Of a DNA stretch of 64,000 nt, positions 19,021 to 30,870 are shown piece by piece. This DNA comes from Isochrysis galbana (taxonomy: Eukaryota > Haptophyta > Isochrysidales > Isochrysidaceae). The notes under the pieces are model-generated. The model saw only the letters and a program-made list of their open reading frames with translations, was not told the origin of the DNA and searched no databases. Made by a program: the position numbers and the translations under genes. The stretch is taken from the NCBI GenBank assembly GCA_018136815.1, contig CM030943.1, positions 3,434,127-3,498,126 of the forward strand, written 5' to 3'. Each line of letters begins with the position of its first letter. Position 1 is the stretch's first letter.

Positions 19021-21808
19021 TTAGTCCCAGTCGGCGGTGGTCGGAAGCGACGTACACGTCTGCAACCTGGCAGGTGAAGCGTTGGTTGCCGCTGGCGACC
19101 ACATCGAGGGGCCGGTGGCGCACCGCATGCATGCAGAGTTCGAAGCCGATGCACTCGGCCTCGTGGCCCTCACGCCGTCACCTCGGCGATCTGGTGAAGC
19201 GTCAGATTCGGAATCGTCGTCGTCGTCCTCGGCGGCCGTGGAAACAACCTCGTCATAGGCATCACGCAGCCGGCTATGTAGCCGGAAAATGAGCGGCACA
19301 AGGGCAAGCACGAAGCATGAGACGAAAACCCAACCCAAGGCGCTACCCGAGCTGCTACCGTCGGCGAGTACGAGCGCGGCAGGCATCTGCGCAGGCTCGG
19401 TGCGTGTCGCCTCGTCGCGACCACTGGCCGTTGCGGGCGCACGGACGCGCGCCGTGCTCGGCCCACCCATCAGCACGTCTCCAAAGAGACCAGCGGGCGC
19501 CTCGTCGTCGAGTGATTCGGGCCGCTCCGGTGGCTCGGGCGGCGGCGGCGGACGCGGCGGCGGCGAAGGTGAGGGTGGAGGCGGCGGAGGCGGGGAGGGG
19601 CGCGGCGGTAGCGGCGGTGGCGGCGGCATGCAGGCAAAATATTTGGTCGGGCCCATGACACACTTGTACTCGTCGCCAGCTCGGCCCACTCGTTCGTACG
19701 CACAAAGCGCACACCCTCCGACGCAAAGCGGCCCAGCGGCGAGCTGCGATGCGTCACCCAGCTTAGAGCAGCAAGGCTCGATGTACCGCGACTCGCACTG
19801 CTCCTTGAGCTGCGCGTTGAAGCCGCTCTCGGCTGTGACAAGCCCCGTCCAGCACCACTCGCCGCGGCCCGGGTCGTGCCGTCTGCGGTCAGCAAGAGCC
19901 TCTTGGAGCGCGCCGGGCTCGAGGCAGTCGCGTGCTGGCGCGGCGGGCGAAGGCGGCGGCTCGGTCCACGGTACGCCGGGCGGCGGCGGTGGCGCCTCGG
20001 CGACTATCGCGCTGAACACGCGCGGCGCGGCGGCGACCGCCTCAGGCTCCGTCCAGATTGGCCGCAGTGAAAAGACGACAGCACGCTCCAGCTCGATGGT
20101 CGCGCCGGCGGCATACATGGCAAGCCGATCGACGCCACGCAGCCGCGTTGAGCCGAGCGTCATGGCGACGCGGCCGCGCTGAAAAAACACCTCGGTGAGC
20201 GTGTGATCGGTGAAGACTCGAAGTTGCAGTGTCGTCTCAACCGAAGAAAGCCGCAGCTCCTCAGACACTTCGCCGCGTGGCGAGTGCGGCGTGCAGCCAC
20301 CGAGGTTGCAGTGTAGTCGGCAGGCCGCTCGCGCGGCGAACAGCCGCAAGCGCTGGGTGCCTGCCTCGCGGGCAGGTAGGCTGACCGAGCACGTAAGTAC
20401 CTCGCCCGTAGCGTCTGCGAACGCGAGGCTAAGGTTGGCGGCACCGCCACCAGCATGCGCTGGTAGTGCTACCTCAAGCAAGACTTCACTCTGCGGTAAG
20501 CTAGGTGCGGGCGAGAGCCGCGGCAGGCCTGGCTTGAGCACGGCACCGGCGGCGGCCAAGTGCTGTGGCTCTCCACGCAGATTGGTGAGCTCGTCCAGCG
20601 GTGCCTGTTCAAGCCCGCGCGCAACTGGGTTGAAAGTGATCTGGCGAGGGAGTGATTGCACGCTTGCCGGTGCCACGCGGGCCCATCCCCAGTTGACTCG
20701 TCGCACGCCGCCGCCGAGCGCGGGGTACTCGGCGTCCTTGCTGGCATAGTAGACGCCTCCGGGCGAGATGGGCCGGAAGTGCGCGAGCTCATCCCAGCCA
20801 GGCGTCGCACCGAAGCGGCCAGTGGTGCGCGGGGCGCCCTCAGCGTACGTGCCGAGTTGCCAGTAGTCGTGCTCGTGCCAGCTCAATTTGTGCACGTGCG
20901 TCGGCAGCCGGCCTTGCGCGGCGAGTGCGGAGTACTCGGCTTCGAAACCGGGAGTCGGACCGGGCAGTGGGTAGAAGGAGGGGCACTCGCCCTCTTTGAA
21001 GTCGGCGCACTTTCCGATGGCGTACCAGCGACCAGCTACCACGTCCTCGTCTCTCTCGGCGCCATAGACCCTCCCGTCGAAAGTGCGGAAGCGCCATTCG
21101 CCAAAAGAGGTGCGCCACGGCGTGCATGGGTCACGATCTGCCCAGCCCGCGTCGGACGGGGCGTGCTGAGGCGCGAGCACGGGATTGTAATCCGGCTTCT
21201 GCCACACGGTGAGTAGCGGGTCGGTCTCATAGTCAGCAGGCACCGCGTGCGCGAGTAGCGTCCCCTTGGCGCGGCAGCTCGGCCAGTGCGTAGTGTCGCA
21301 GAGACCTGGGTAGAGCAGTACAACGCCACGCCCGGCACGAAGCGGCCCCGCACCGTCCACCACAAGTGCCGAGCCAGTCCACACGCCGTCGGTGTCGTAC
21401 TGGGACATGCGCGATGGCGCGCTGGCACCAGAGGATAGGTCGATTCCGTTCCACAGCGCCGCCGGTAGCTGAGCCCACGCGACGAGATCGCGCGAGACGA
21501 AGTGGCCCCAGACGGGCCCGCGTGCTGCGGCTCGCGCCAAGTGCACCTGGAAAAAGTGGTGAAACACACCGTGCACAGGGTCGAAGACGGGCCCAGCAGG
21601 GTCGTTGCTGCCGCAGCCGCGCCGATCCATTAGGTGGAAAGTAGGGGCGCTATCGACAAACGGCGCGCCGCACTGCTGGTACATCGGTCCGCACGGTCCG
21701 CCAACGCATCTGCTGCGGACGTCCATGTCCGGAGCTCGCGGCGGGTAGGGCAGCAGAGGCGGCGAGGGCGCGTCGAGCGGCGGCGGCGGCGGCGGCGGCG
21801 AGGGGGGA

Positions 21809-21840
<32 letters not shown>

Positions 21841-23076
21841 TGGTGGTGATGGCGGAGGAGAGGGTGGGGGCGGCGGCGGCGGTGGCGAAGGAGAGGGCGG
21901 TGGAGGTGGTGGGCGTGTAGGTGGGCGTGGAGGCGGAGGCGAGCGTGGCGAGGGTGGAGGTGGCGAGGGTCGAGGTCGGGAGGGTGGAAACGGCGAGGGT
22001 GGCGGCAGAGACGAGCGTGGCAAGGGTGGAGGAGGCGAAGGCAGTGGCGAAGGCGGCGACGGGCTTGCTATCCGTTGCGGGCGCGAAACGGACGGGCGCG
22101 GCGAAGGCAGCGGCGGTAGCGACCGGTCGATCTCACGAGCTGGAACTGCCGCCGGGGCTGCGGGAGGGGTGGCGGCAGCGGGTAGCGTTTTGGCCACGGC
22201 TGGCGCTGCGGACGGAGGTGGCAGGCTAATGAGTGGAAGACGTGTCACTACTGGCGATGGCGATCCGGGCGGCAGCACAAGTCTTGGAGGTGGCTGCCGT
22301 CTCGGCAGCGGCGGCGATCTCAGCGGGGCGCGCGGTGGCGGCGCTCGCAGCAATGGAGGTCTCGGCGGCGGCGGCGGGGCGCGCGGTGGCGGCGGGTAGG
22401 GATACGGTGGTGGTGAAGGGAGAGGAGGTGGCGGAGGTGCCATTGTGGCATGACAGAGCGCTGAGGCCGATTCAACGAGCTCGAAGTGCTCCTCTGCAGC
22501 CGCCTCGGCCGACACCTCCTCGTAGCTGGTAACACCGTCCATGTAGTCCACGGCAAAGCATGCGTCGTGCTCATCTCCACCGCGGCAGCCGGGGAAGATC
22601 CATATTATGCACGCGCACGGAGAGCACTCGCCGCCGATGGAGAGACGGTCGCCAACCTGCAAGATGGGGAGGCAGTGCATTTCGTGGCGGGGCATGACGG
22701 CGGCTATTACAGGGAGGTGTTGAAGGCTGTGGGGAAATGGAGGCACAGCCGAACACAAGCAGGGACGTGGAATCGAAGATGCATAGATGGGTGGATGAGA
22801 GAGCAAAGCGTCGGGCACGGCGTGGGCGGCCGGCCGGCTCATGTGCCCGTCAGCGATGCAGTGCTCCACGCAGCTAAGATCAATGTTACCTGCCATCCGA
22901 GCAAGCAAACGGCGAGCAAGGCGTGCAATCCCATCGGCGGCAGCGAGGGGAGTGTGAGCGAGAAGAATGGAAAGCAAGGGTGCTACAATATCGGTTGGCA
23001 CAAAGGGGTAGGAGAGCGAAACAGAGCAGCGGGACAGGAAGGCGACGAAGAGAGAAGACCAGCGAAGAGCAGTCAC
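19021..23076 (-). CDS. Membrane-anchored GH32 glycosidase with proline-rich arms
   Basis: One exon, 1351 residues. Order: signal peptide (MTALRWSSLFVAFLSRCSVSLS), a Cys-containing region, a proline-rich arm (about 210-440), the GH32 five-blade propeller (about 455-830), its beta-sandwich with RVFTDHTLTEVFF, a Cys-rich module (12 Cys, about 1040-1130), a second proline-rich arm, one membrane helix (about 1244-1262) and an acidic tail. All three GH32 catalytic motifs are present: SNDPAG (nucleophile Asp492), RDP (Asp649) and EC (acid/base Glu697). The enzyme should hydrolyse terminal fructose of sucrose or fructans outside the cell while tethered to the membrane. Most GH32 enzymes are 500-650 residues; the proline arms and helix are extra. 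Substrate cannot be read from sequence. Confidence 0.85.
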
Positions 23077-23189
23077 GACAGAAGGGAAAGGTGAAGGCGA
23101 TGGATGGGGCTGTCTCTGAGGTAAGATGATGTGAAGACGGATGAACGGGTGGCAGAAGCAGGGTCAGCGCGGAGATTGTCCACCGACCG

Positions 23190-23581
23190 CTCCGCCTTCA
23201 ATGCCCCTCTCTCTCTTTCTCTCCTTCGCCCCCCCCCCCCCCCCCCTTTCTCTCGCTGGCCCTTCCCCTCCCTCTCTTCCTTGCTCCCTCTCCTCCTTCT
23301 CCTCGGCCTTCTCACGCCCGCTCTCCTTCTGCCTCCACCCCCTTCCCCTACCTTCACCCCCCTCGCTCTCTTCTTCTCTCTCTCCCTCTCCCCCCCTCTC
23401 TCTCCTTCTGCCTCACCCCCCCCCTCCCTCTCTCTCACTCCCTCCCTCTCTCTCCCTGCTCTCCGTTGCCGGACCGCCCTGTGCGTGCCCTCGGACCGGG
23501 CCGAACTGTGTCCGCCCGCCTCGCCCTCTCTGTCTCTCTATCCTTATCTCCCTCCCCCTCACTGCCTCTCTGCCTCTCTCA

Positions 23582-23612
<31 letters not shown>

Positions 23613-23640
23613 GCCTCCCTTCCCTCCCTCTCCTCGCTCT
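23190..23640. repeat. CT-rich tract upstream of the GH32 gene
   Basis: Pyrimidine-rich on the plus strand (purine on the GH32 coding strand), mostly CTCTCC/CCCTCT, with a (CT)n core at 23575-23610. It starts about 115 bases upstream of the GH32 start. Confidence 0.85.
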
Positions 23641-23759
23641 TCTACGGCGCCATCGCGGGGGAGACCGCGAGACGACTCGCAGGAGGGGCCTCGTTTTTCA
23701 TAATAAACCGCCCGTTGGAAGAGATAAAAACCCTCTCTGCGGCCCCTCCGCCACACACG

Positions 23760-24110
23760 CGGAGCCGAACAAAGGAGCAGCACACACAGCAGAAGAGGAG
23801 AGAGAGGGGGAGAGGAGGGGGAGAGAGAAGAAGAGGGGGCGGGGGGGAGCGAGAAGAGAATATACTGCTTGGGGGTATTTAGAGAGAGACGAGGAGAGGG
23901 GAGCGAGCGAGAAGAGAAGATCTTGTTGGGCGGAAGAGAGAGAGAGACGAGGAGAGGGGAGAGAGGGAGAAGAGAAGATCTTGTTGGGCGGAAGAGAGAG
24001 AGAGACGAGGAGAGGGGAGAGAGGGAGAAGAGAAGATCTTGTTGGGCGGAAGAGAGAGAGAGAGGAGAGGAGAGGAGAGGGAGGGAGAGAAGAATATTGT
24101 GTTGTGTTGT
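23760..24110 (+). repeat. GA-rich minisatellite with a 57-bp class unit
   Basis: A unit containing AGAAGATCTTGTTGGGCGG followed by GA repeats and GACGAGGAGAGGGG occurs about three times between 23880 and 24070. Long frames here are low complexity. It precedes the LINE at 24393. Confidence 0.8.
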
Positions 24111-24249
24111 TTTGTTTTGGGCGGGGGGGGACACGCCTCCCCTCCCCCCCCCCTCCGTATCTTCTCTCTCTCCCTTCCTCTCTCTTGTTCTCCTCTGTGG
24201 GGCCCGGCCTATATTTGGCCCACTGACTGTGAAAAGAGAGGGTTGGGCT

Positions 24250-24360
24250 CCTAGCTGGGAAACACAGCCGGGGCTTTTTTCCAAACTCAGGAAACACGGT
24301 CTGTGTTTGGGTTTCGTAGAAACACAGCCAAACACAGTCCCAAACACAGCGGGGGAGCGG
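24250..24360. repeat. AAACACAG repeat
   Basis: Repeats of GAAACACAG and CCAAACACAG, related to 1364-1480 but in the opposite orientation. Confidence 0.5.
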
Positions 24361-24392
24361 GGGGCCTCTACCTCTACCTACTATCTATAACC

Positions 24393-24410
24393 AAACTATT
24401 GTTATAGTTT
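24393..24410 (+). promoter_or_regulatory. Hairpin before LINE ORF1 start
   Basis: AAACTAT, loop TGTT, ATAGTTT, followed by TAGCG and the ATG at 24416. The same 7-bp stem is at 47988-48005, 54279-54296 and 51738-51755 (minus), and slightly altered at 14651, 18534 (minus) and 36668. Confidence 0.7.
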
Positions 24411-24415
24411 TAGCG

Positions 24416-26065
24416 ATGGAGCGCGCGCCGACCGCTCCCACCTCCCAGCCCCCCGCCGTCACGACGCCCCAACGGGGCCGCCCCAAACCGCCGGAGCCCA
24501 AGCGCCCACAGGCCGCCGCGCCGCCTGACAACGACGTCGACATGACGGCACCACCCTCGCCTCCCAAGCTGCCACAGAACCAGGGAACAGGCAGAGTCCT
24601 GTTCCCTGGTGACAACCAGACCCAGGGCAATGCCCTGCCACCCAACCCCTCCGCTCCTCCACCAACTCAAGGACTCCCCATGGGAGGTGGCAGCTCTGCT
24701 GCCACCCCCATGGCGGCCACTCCTACCATCAGTGCACCCCTCGGGGGCGGGCACTTAACACAACAATCCATTTTGGGGGCCTTTGCGCCCTCAAACCAAC
24801 AACCAACTCAAGCAGCCAGGACATACGCGCAAGCTGCGCATGGACACAAAGGGAAGGATCCAGCCCAGCAAGCCCAGCAGCCACAAGCCCAACAACCACA
24901 GCAGCCGTCGTGCAAGCGGGCGGATCCTCAATCGGATCCAAAGCCGACTCTCCACAACACCACCCCTTTTGCTTCTCCTCCACCTGATGAGGAAGAGGAG
25001 CCCGAAGACACGCCTTTTTTCATCCAGCTAGCTCAGCTAGCTGATGACAAAAAGGACATCAAGAGCGAGGATGTCGCCACCTTCATGAAATTCCTCCTCT
25101 CTAGGCTGGAAGGCCTAGACGCAACTCCAGATGGCATGGACAAAGGCCGCAAAGGCCCTTGGATCTTCTACGTCGATGAAGACGCACATGATCAATTCAA
25201 GGCCGCATACGGAGACAAAGTTAACACAGCACTCTCGGGAGTCCCGCATGAATTTGGAATCACCTATGGCGCGTTAACCGACTCGGCCCCTCGTAAGTCG
25301 AGCGCTATCCGGTCCTCCCTAAAAGAGGTGGCGACCTACATTGTTTTTCGCATCTTTGATCCGATCAAGGCTTTCAAGACCAAGACTAGGCACTTGGCTA
25401 ACTCGCTCGAGCGCGAGGGTTTCCACGTGCTAAGGGGCAACCAACAGCGGGCCAAAACCTCACTCGAAGGTATCACGAAAGTTGAGTCCGGCAAGCGTCC
25501 CATCTGGCACTTTTATGTCTACACGGACACGTCGGCCTTAGGGCACCGTTTCCCTCGCAACTTTCATGTGACTCTCGATGACGGAGAAAATTTCAACTTG
25601 GACTATGCGGTCCGATCATCAGTGGAATGTGTGACTCCTGAAGGGGAATTAGCCATCCATGGAGCCCCCGGAGGCTGCAAAGGATACGACAAGCCGTGGG
25701 CTATCTCATTTCTCCGTAAAAACCAAGTTAGCTTTCGCCAATGCACGTGCGAACAAGATAAGGCGAAGGCAGAACAACGAAAGCGCCAAAGGGACGCAAG
25801 TAACGCCATGGACTACAGGGCCCTCATGGGCCTTGGAGCGGCGGCGCCATGCCGCCGATTCATGGCGGGCGAATGCAAAAACAACCGCATGAAAGGACGT
25901 CAAATCGTCCAATGCTCCTCCAGTCACGACATCCCCGGATGTTGGGTAAAGGATCCCACCACGGGCAAACAAACTTGTATGGTCAAATGCAATCTTAAAC
26001 CTAATAAGGCTTATCCAGGGTACTGCGTGAACGGAGTTAGTTGCCTTTACCGTCATGGTGAATAG
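24416..26065 (+). CDS. LINE ORF1, nucleic-acid-binding gag-like protein
   Basis: Intact 549-residue frame. The first 180 residues are Pro/Gln-rich and probably disordered, with short basic patches (RGRPKPPEPKRPQ, CKRADPQSD). From about residue 190 (DTPFFIQLAQLADDKKD) to 430 is a conserved globular domain shared with the copies at 48463 and 55388. The C-terminus is Cys/His-rich: CRRFMAGECKNN, a run of further Cys, and CVNGVSCLYRHGE, which ends in a C-x5-C-x3-H arrangement like part of a CCCH zinc finger. ORF1 proteins of LINEs bind the element RNA and chaperone it to the target. The stop overlaps the ORF2 start by 11 bases (ATGGTGAATAG), suggesting ORF2 is made by termination-reinitiation. Confidence 0.88.
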   Translation: MERAPTAPTSQPPAVTTPQRGRPKPPEPKRPQAAAPPDNDVDMTAPPSPPKLPQNQGTGRVLFPGDNQTQGNALPPNPSAPPPTQGLPMGGGSSAATPMAATPTISAPLGGGHLTQQSILGAFAPSNQQPTQAARTYAQAAHGHKGKDPAQQAQQPQAQQPQQPSCKRADPQSDPKPTLHNTTPFASPPPDEEEEPEDTPFFIQLAQLADDKKDIKSEDVATFMKFLLSRLEGLDATPDGMDKGRKGPWIFYVDEDAHDQFKAAYGDKVNTALSGVPHEFGITYGALTDSAPRKSSAIRSSLKEVATYIVFRIFDPIKAFKTKTRHLANSLEREGFHVLRGNQQRAKTSLEGITKVESGKRPIWHFYVYTDTSALGHRFPRNFHVTLDDGENFNLDYAVRSSVECVTPEGELAIHGAPGGCKGYDKPWAISFLRKNQVSFRQCTCEQDKAKAEQRKRQRDASNAMDYRALMGLGAAAPCRRFMAGECKNNRMKGRQIVQCSSSHDIPGCWVKDPTTGKQTCMVKCNLKPNKAYPGYCVNGVSCLYRHGE

Positions 26066-29000
26066 TAGTGACTTAAAGATTGCGACATACAATTTGAACG
26101 GAGCGAAACATAAATTAACGTCGACTCTAGCGCAAGCGAGACTAGGAGGGATACATGTTCTGTACGCGCAAGAACTACACCATTACAGCGATGGGTGGCA
26201 CCTAAGGGTGCGAGGTTTGGCCGGGTCCCTTGGCTGGGACTGATTTCAATCCCCCGCGTCTAGGGGCGACCCTGGGAGCGGAGTGGCGGTAGCCATTAGA
26301 AGAGACAGAAGTGACGTAGTAGTAGAATCTTGGTCGGTAGTTATCCCGGGAAGGCTGGTAGTAGTAAAGGCTAAGATCGGACATGAAACAATATCTTTCG
26401 CCTCAGTGTATCTAAATGCTCGACCTAATAAGCGTAAAGAAGACATCAAAGTCCTTCATGGGACATCGGAAATACTTTCTCACACCATTATAGCGGGCGA
26501 TTTCAATTGCGTGGAGAACATACATAGAGACACCCGGCCCATCGCGGGGGCGGCCCCTTATGCAAATACGGGGGGTAGAGCCCTCACGAGGGCGCTTGCC
26601 TCGCATGGGCTCACTGACGTCCAACTGCTGGTTAATCCGGGCTTAAAAGAACAATACACGAGGTGCGGGCACCAGACCCACACGAGAATAGATCGAGTAT
26701 ACGCCGCAGAATACTACTCCACGTGGAGATGGCATAAGGCATACATAGATCTTAAACTTTTCACGGGCCTAGCGGCGTCGGACCACCACCCGGTGGTAGC
26801 GACTTTTGCTACCGCCCCCCCACGACGGGCAACGGAAATAGATGCCAAGATACCTTTGGAGGTATTAGATGACCCGGAGACCCGGGAGATGATCAGCCTC
26901 CTCTGGAGGAGACTCTACCCGGCCCCTCCGGGAGAGGACGAAGGGGACAAGTTAACCACTTGGACGGAATCCAAAAGGAAGGTATCTTCGATACTACTCG
27001 CGAAGGCGGTTGAGCTTCGTAGACGACAGAGGTACGCGCAAGCGGAAATCGACGCGGTGGCGGATGCTAGAAAAGCCCAAATGGGGGCGACCCCCGGGAC
27101 GACCCGGTCGGACATCATAGCGGAACTAAACCGCAAAGTAGTCGACAAAAGACGTACCTTCTCACCCGCCCCGTCATTAGCGGAGAAAATCATAAGGGCG
27201 GAAGAGCTTGTTACAAAGCAATTTTTTAAGAGATTCACGCCTAGACACGCTAGCGGCGACATCCCGGCGATGTACGCTGGAGTGAGATGGGAAGACCCGC
27301 AACCGGCCCTAGATGAAGACAACGTAGCAACCGACGACACCGCGATTCTGGCCTCGTTACGGGGCTACTATGTATGGCTTTTCAGCGAAAAGATCTCTCA
27401 AGGCGCGGAGCCCCTCCTTCACGCGCTAAGGCAACGTCAGATACCGACGAGTCATAGGTCCTTCTTGGACAAGCCCATCGGATACTCGGAGATCATTAGG
27501 GCTATACGACAAATGGCGAAAGGCAAATCCACGGGACCAGATGGCATACCAATGGAGTTCTACCAGAGCTTTGAAAAGCTAGTGGCCCCGCGCCTGATGG
27601 ACATGTTTCACGAAGCCTACCGGTCGGGGGCATTACCGGAGGACACGTGCTCGGGTGATATAGCCCTGCTCTATAAAAAAGGGGACGCCAGGGACCCGAG
27701 GAATTATAGACCAATAACGTTGCTCCAAACGGACTACAAAATCCTCGCCAGGATCCTAGCTAACAGACTCAAAAAGACGATACATACGATCATCTCCAAG
27801 GAGCAAGTGGGCTTTGTGCCTAGGAGGATGATAGGCGAAGCCACCCATCTGCTAAAGCTAGTGCAAGCATACCTGGATGACGCAGAAGAAGAGGGATTAG
27901 CCCTGGCGATAGACTGGGAGAAAGCTTTCGATAGAGTCAGTTGGGATTATTATCATAAAGCGATGCAGGCATTGGGCTTCGGCCCCGGTTACTCTAGATG
28001 GCTAACACTATTAACTAACGCGGATTCCCTTCCGATCAGATGGATCAAGGCCAATGGTAGACGCAGCAATCCCTTCACGATACATTGCGGCATGCCCCAA
28101 GGGTGCCCGCTATCGCCCCTAGCTTTTCTCTTAGTGGCCGAAGGCCTAACACGACTAGTCAACGCCGACCCTGAGATGAAGGGAATCACAATAGGACCTA
28201 GAGAGTTAAGGCTTTCGCAGTTTGCCGACGACACGCAAATTTTAGCGAGCTCTTTCGAGTCACTTGAGAGGGCGATGCACATCTTAGAGAGCTATGGAAC
28301 CGCCACCGGGGCTAGGGTGAACAAAAACAAGAGTATACTAATAAGAATGGGATCGCTTACAGGGGCGCAGGTCCCCGAGACGCTAGCTTATCTTAAAACA
28401 CTCGGCGAAGGCGAGTATGCGACCATTCTAGGAGTCCCTTTCTGGGAAGGGCTAGAAAACGACTCCTTCTGGGAGAAGCTATACGCAAAGCTTAAGAAAA
28501 AGGTCGCAACATGGAGAGGTCTGAAGAGTCTCTCCATTCACGGGAGGACGCTACTAGTGAACTTCATAATCTACGGGACGCCGAGATATTGGCTATCCAC
28601 GTCCACTCCTCCGGCATGGTTCATGGAGGCCATAGACTCGGACGTTCAAACTATACTGTGGGATAGGTCTCCCCGACTTCAAGCGGACGAGCTAGGCTCC
28701 TCGCAAGAGGGTCGGAAATGGATAACCCTTCCGGCATATCCGAGGGTAGGAACAAGCGAAGACGGGCCCCTATTGGGGGTCGGACTACTTCCCATGGCCG
28801 AACACACGAGGGCGCTCCAAGCGATATGGATAGTCCGATATCTTAACCCGTCAATGGCGGAATGGAAGATAGTCTTGGATCAATGGTTCAGCCGCACCCC
28901 CTTAGGGCGAGCGGCGGTCTTTTCGAAGGTCGACTCGAAGAGCCTCACGGCTAGCATTCGCGGCAATAACACGCTCCCGGCCTTCTGGAAGCACGCGCTG

Positions 29001-29627
29001 GAAAACTTCAGAAGGATCAACTTCCTTAGGGGAGAAATCACACGAGAAGGCACTCAGGGCTCCCCGATATGGCACAATCTTTTCCACAAGCCTCCGGCTA
29101 TTCATCACTCACATAGGTCGAAATGGGAGTCTCTACAGACAGTTATTGTTCACAACACCATAAACCCGGATACGGGGGACGTTTACACTATGGAAGAATG
29201 CGCGGCTTACTTGCCGGACGGAGAACGTTGGATACGCCATAGGGGAAATTACATATCGGTAGGCCCCTTTCTTAAGTCGTGGGAAAAGATTTCTGAGTGG
29301 ACGAGATCAAGACTAATACATACCACTTTCGATTATATGAACCTTCTTAGAAAACAAGCGAAGACTCCGCCCCCGGCTCCAGAGGAGCAAGAGATAGTCC
29401 CTCAGGAAGATCCGGACGCACACGATACCCAGGAAAACACCCCGACTCTCGCCCCACGACTTTCTCACATAACTCGACTGAAATCAAACCCAAACGCTCC
29501 GGCCAGACAACGACGGACGACGATCAGAAGGCGATCTGTCGGCGATCCCGTCTGGAAGGGGAATCGCACCATAACGGAAACGAGGGGCAATCTTGCCGCG
29601 CAGGATTCCAAGAGACCTACCGAATGA
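26055..29627 (+). pseudogene. LINE ORF2, APE endonuclease and reverse transcriptase, one nonsense codon
   Basis: Starts at the ATG overlapping the ORF1 stop. The endonuclease domain shows KIATYNLNGAK, YAQELHHYSD, GDFNC and SDHHPV, the expected APE catalytic blocks. RT motifs follow: GKSTGPDGIP, NYRPITLLQTDYK, LAIDWEKAFDRVSW, GMPQGCPLSPL and FADD (28221-28232). A TGA at 26241-26243 interrupts the frame 62 codons in; the copy at 49637 has TGG (Trp) there, so this is a single-base nonsense change. Otherwise the frame is open for 1190 codons. The protein would nick the target and prime reverse transcription; as it stands this copy cannot make full ORF2. It ends without a C-terminal zinc knuckle. 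Confidence 0.88.
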
Positions 29628-29639
29628 GACGAAAGGAGT

Positions 29640-29937
29640 GCGATGTGCCTAAGGGGGAGATGCGAAGAGATTGCAAATTAAACCTGATTGCAATCACTGA
29701 AGTAGATAGAGAAGCGCGGAGAAGATAGCGAATTAAACCTAGTTGCAAGGCGCCTAGGATGAAGAAAGGTGGGGAAACTTCCCTTCTCTTCGAGAGAAAG
29801 AGAGAGGGCGCTCCATAACCCAAGATCCTATGCGTCCAAGCGAAGCTTTTGACCGAGAACGAGAACGAGAGAATTATAACGATAAATGCCGAACGACGAA
29901 GAGAAGCCTAACGAGCGTCGATTCGCGAATGCGACAC
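29640..29937 (-). repeat. LTR family A copy
   Basis: On the minus strand it starts TGTCGCATTCGCGAATCGAC, as at 51337. Positions 29705-29785 match 5095-5175 of another LTR-like segment. The other boundary, near the LINE ORF2 stop, is not resolved. Confidence 0.55.
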
Positions 29938-30358
29938 CCCGCCGTCCGGTTCAACCCCAAGCTCACTCCGCTGTAGACTCCTCTTCAAGTCCAAGTTCAA
30001 GTGCCCAGTCTAATCAAGTTCCACGTCGAGTTCAAGAGTCAAATCGTATTCCTCCTGATCTGCCTTCAAGTCGTACCCGTTCTCGTTCACGTTCGTAGCG
30101 CTAAGTCGACCGGAAGTGGATGATTAGCGTCGCGTCAGCGCCTGACCCAGCGCAACTGCCCGAGCAAAACTCTTGTACAAGGGAGAACGTGGTAGGACGT
30201 GGCGTACGAAATCGGGGGCCGCCGCGCTAAGCTGCCGATTTTGTGCTCGCTTTGGATCCATGGGTTAATCCTCCTCTTCTAAGTCTCTCGTCTCGTATGT
30301 GGTTAAATGAACTCTCTTGGCTCGACATCGGGAGACGTCTCGATTTAAGTCGGGGGGT
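29938..30358 (+). other. Probable 3' internal end of an LTR element, with polypurine tract
   Basis: 29960-30100 has a GTTCAAGTC-type repeat reading Ser/Arg-rich. No enzyme domain is seen. 30345-30358 reads TTTAAGTCGGGGGG, a polypurine tract placed directly before an LTR start, which primes plus-strand synthesis in such elements. Confidence 0.5.
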
Positions 30359-30870
30359 GTTGTATTCCTGCCCATCTGAAGGCTGTAGGCATGAATATTC
30401 GTGTGAGGTACGCGCTCACAATTACAATTGAACAGTTCCCCGTGTTGCCACTGACGCACAAGACACACAGATTCGGATTCCCCATGGTCTCAAGTCCAGG
30501 TTTGCAGATTTTGGTCTCGAAATTTGCGATTCGAATTTTGTTTTTGCTGTTACTATAATTGTTGGCTCGTTTAAGGTAATAAACCGGCATGACTTTGACT
30601 TCTCGTTCCGCAGTCGCTCTGCGAGACTCTCTCTCTCTCTCTCTCTCTCCGTCCTCCTCTCCTCGGCCGACGGAGGGAAGTCTCGTCCAAAACATTCTCC
30701 GGTCCCAGGTTGTTCCGTGGGGTCTCTCTGCGCTCCGCGAGGGAAAGGACGCGATCTCGCTCCGAGATCGGCCTCGCGCCCTCCCACGCTGCCCCGCCGT
30801 GCCCTCGGTCCCTCGCCCCCCCGCGGCAGGTTCTTCCTCTCGGCGTGCCATCCGTCGCCTCCGGCCGTTA
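30359..30870 (+). repeat. LTR family B copy (5' half)
   Basis: Starts TGTTGTATTCCTGCCCATC and is highly similar for about 500 bases to the reverse complement of the solo LTR at 54331-55382. The similarity stops near 30866 and the LTR end here is not found. A (CT)n run lies at 30627-30650 inside it. Confidence 0.75.

Larger units (their letters stand above)
24393..29640 (+). mobile_element. Nearly full-length LINE, main (MERAPT) family
   Basis: Contains 5' hairpin, ORF1 and ORF2. The 3' end is not intact: ORF2 lacks the zinc-knuckle C-terminal region present in the 6352-9405 element, and from about 29640 the sequence becomes LTR-like. Thus the tail was probably replaced by an LTR insertion or recombination. 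Confidence 0.88.
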
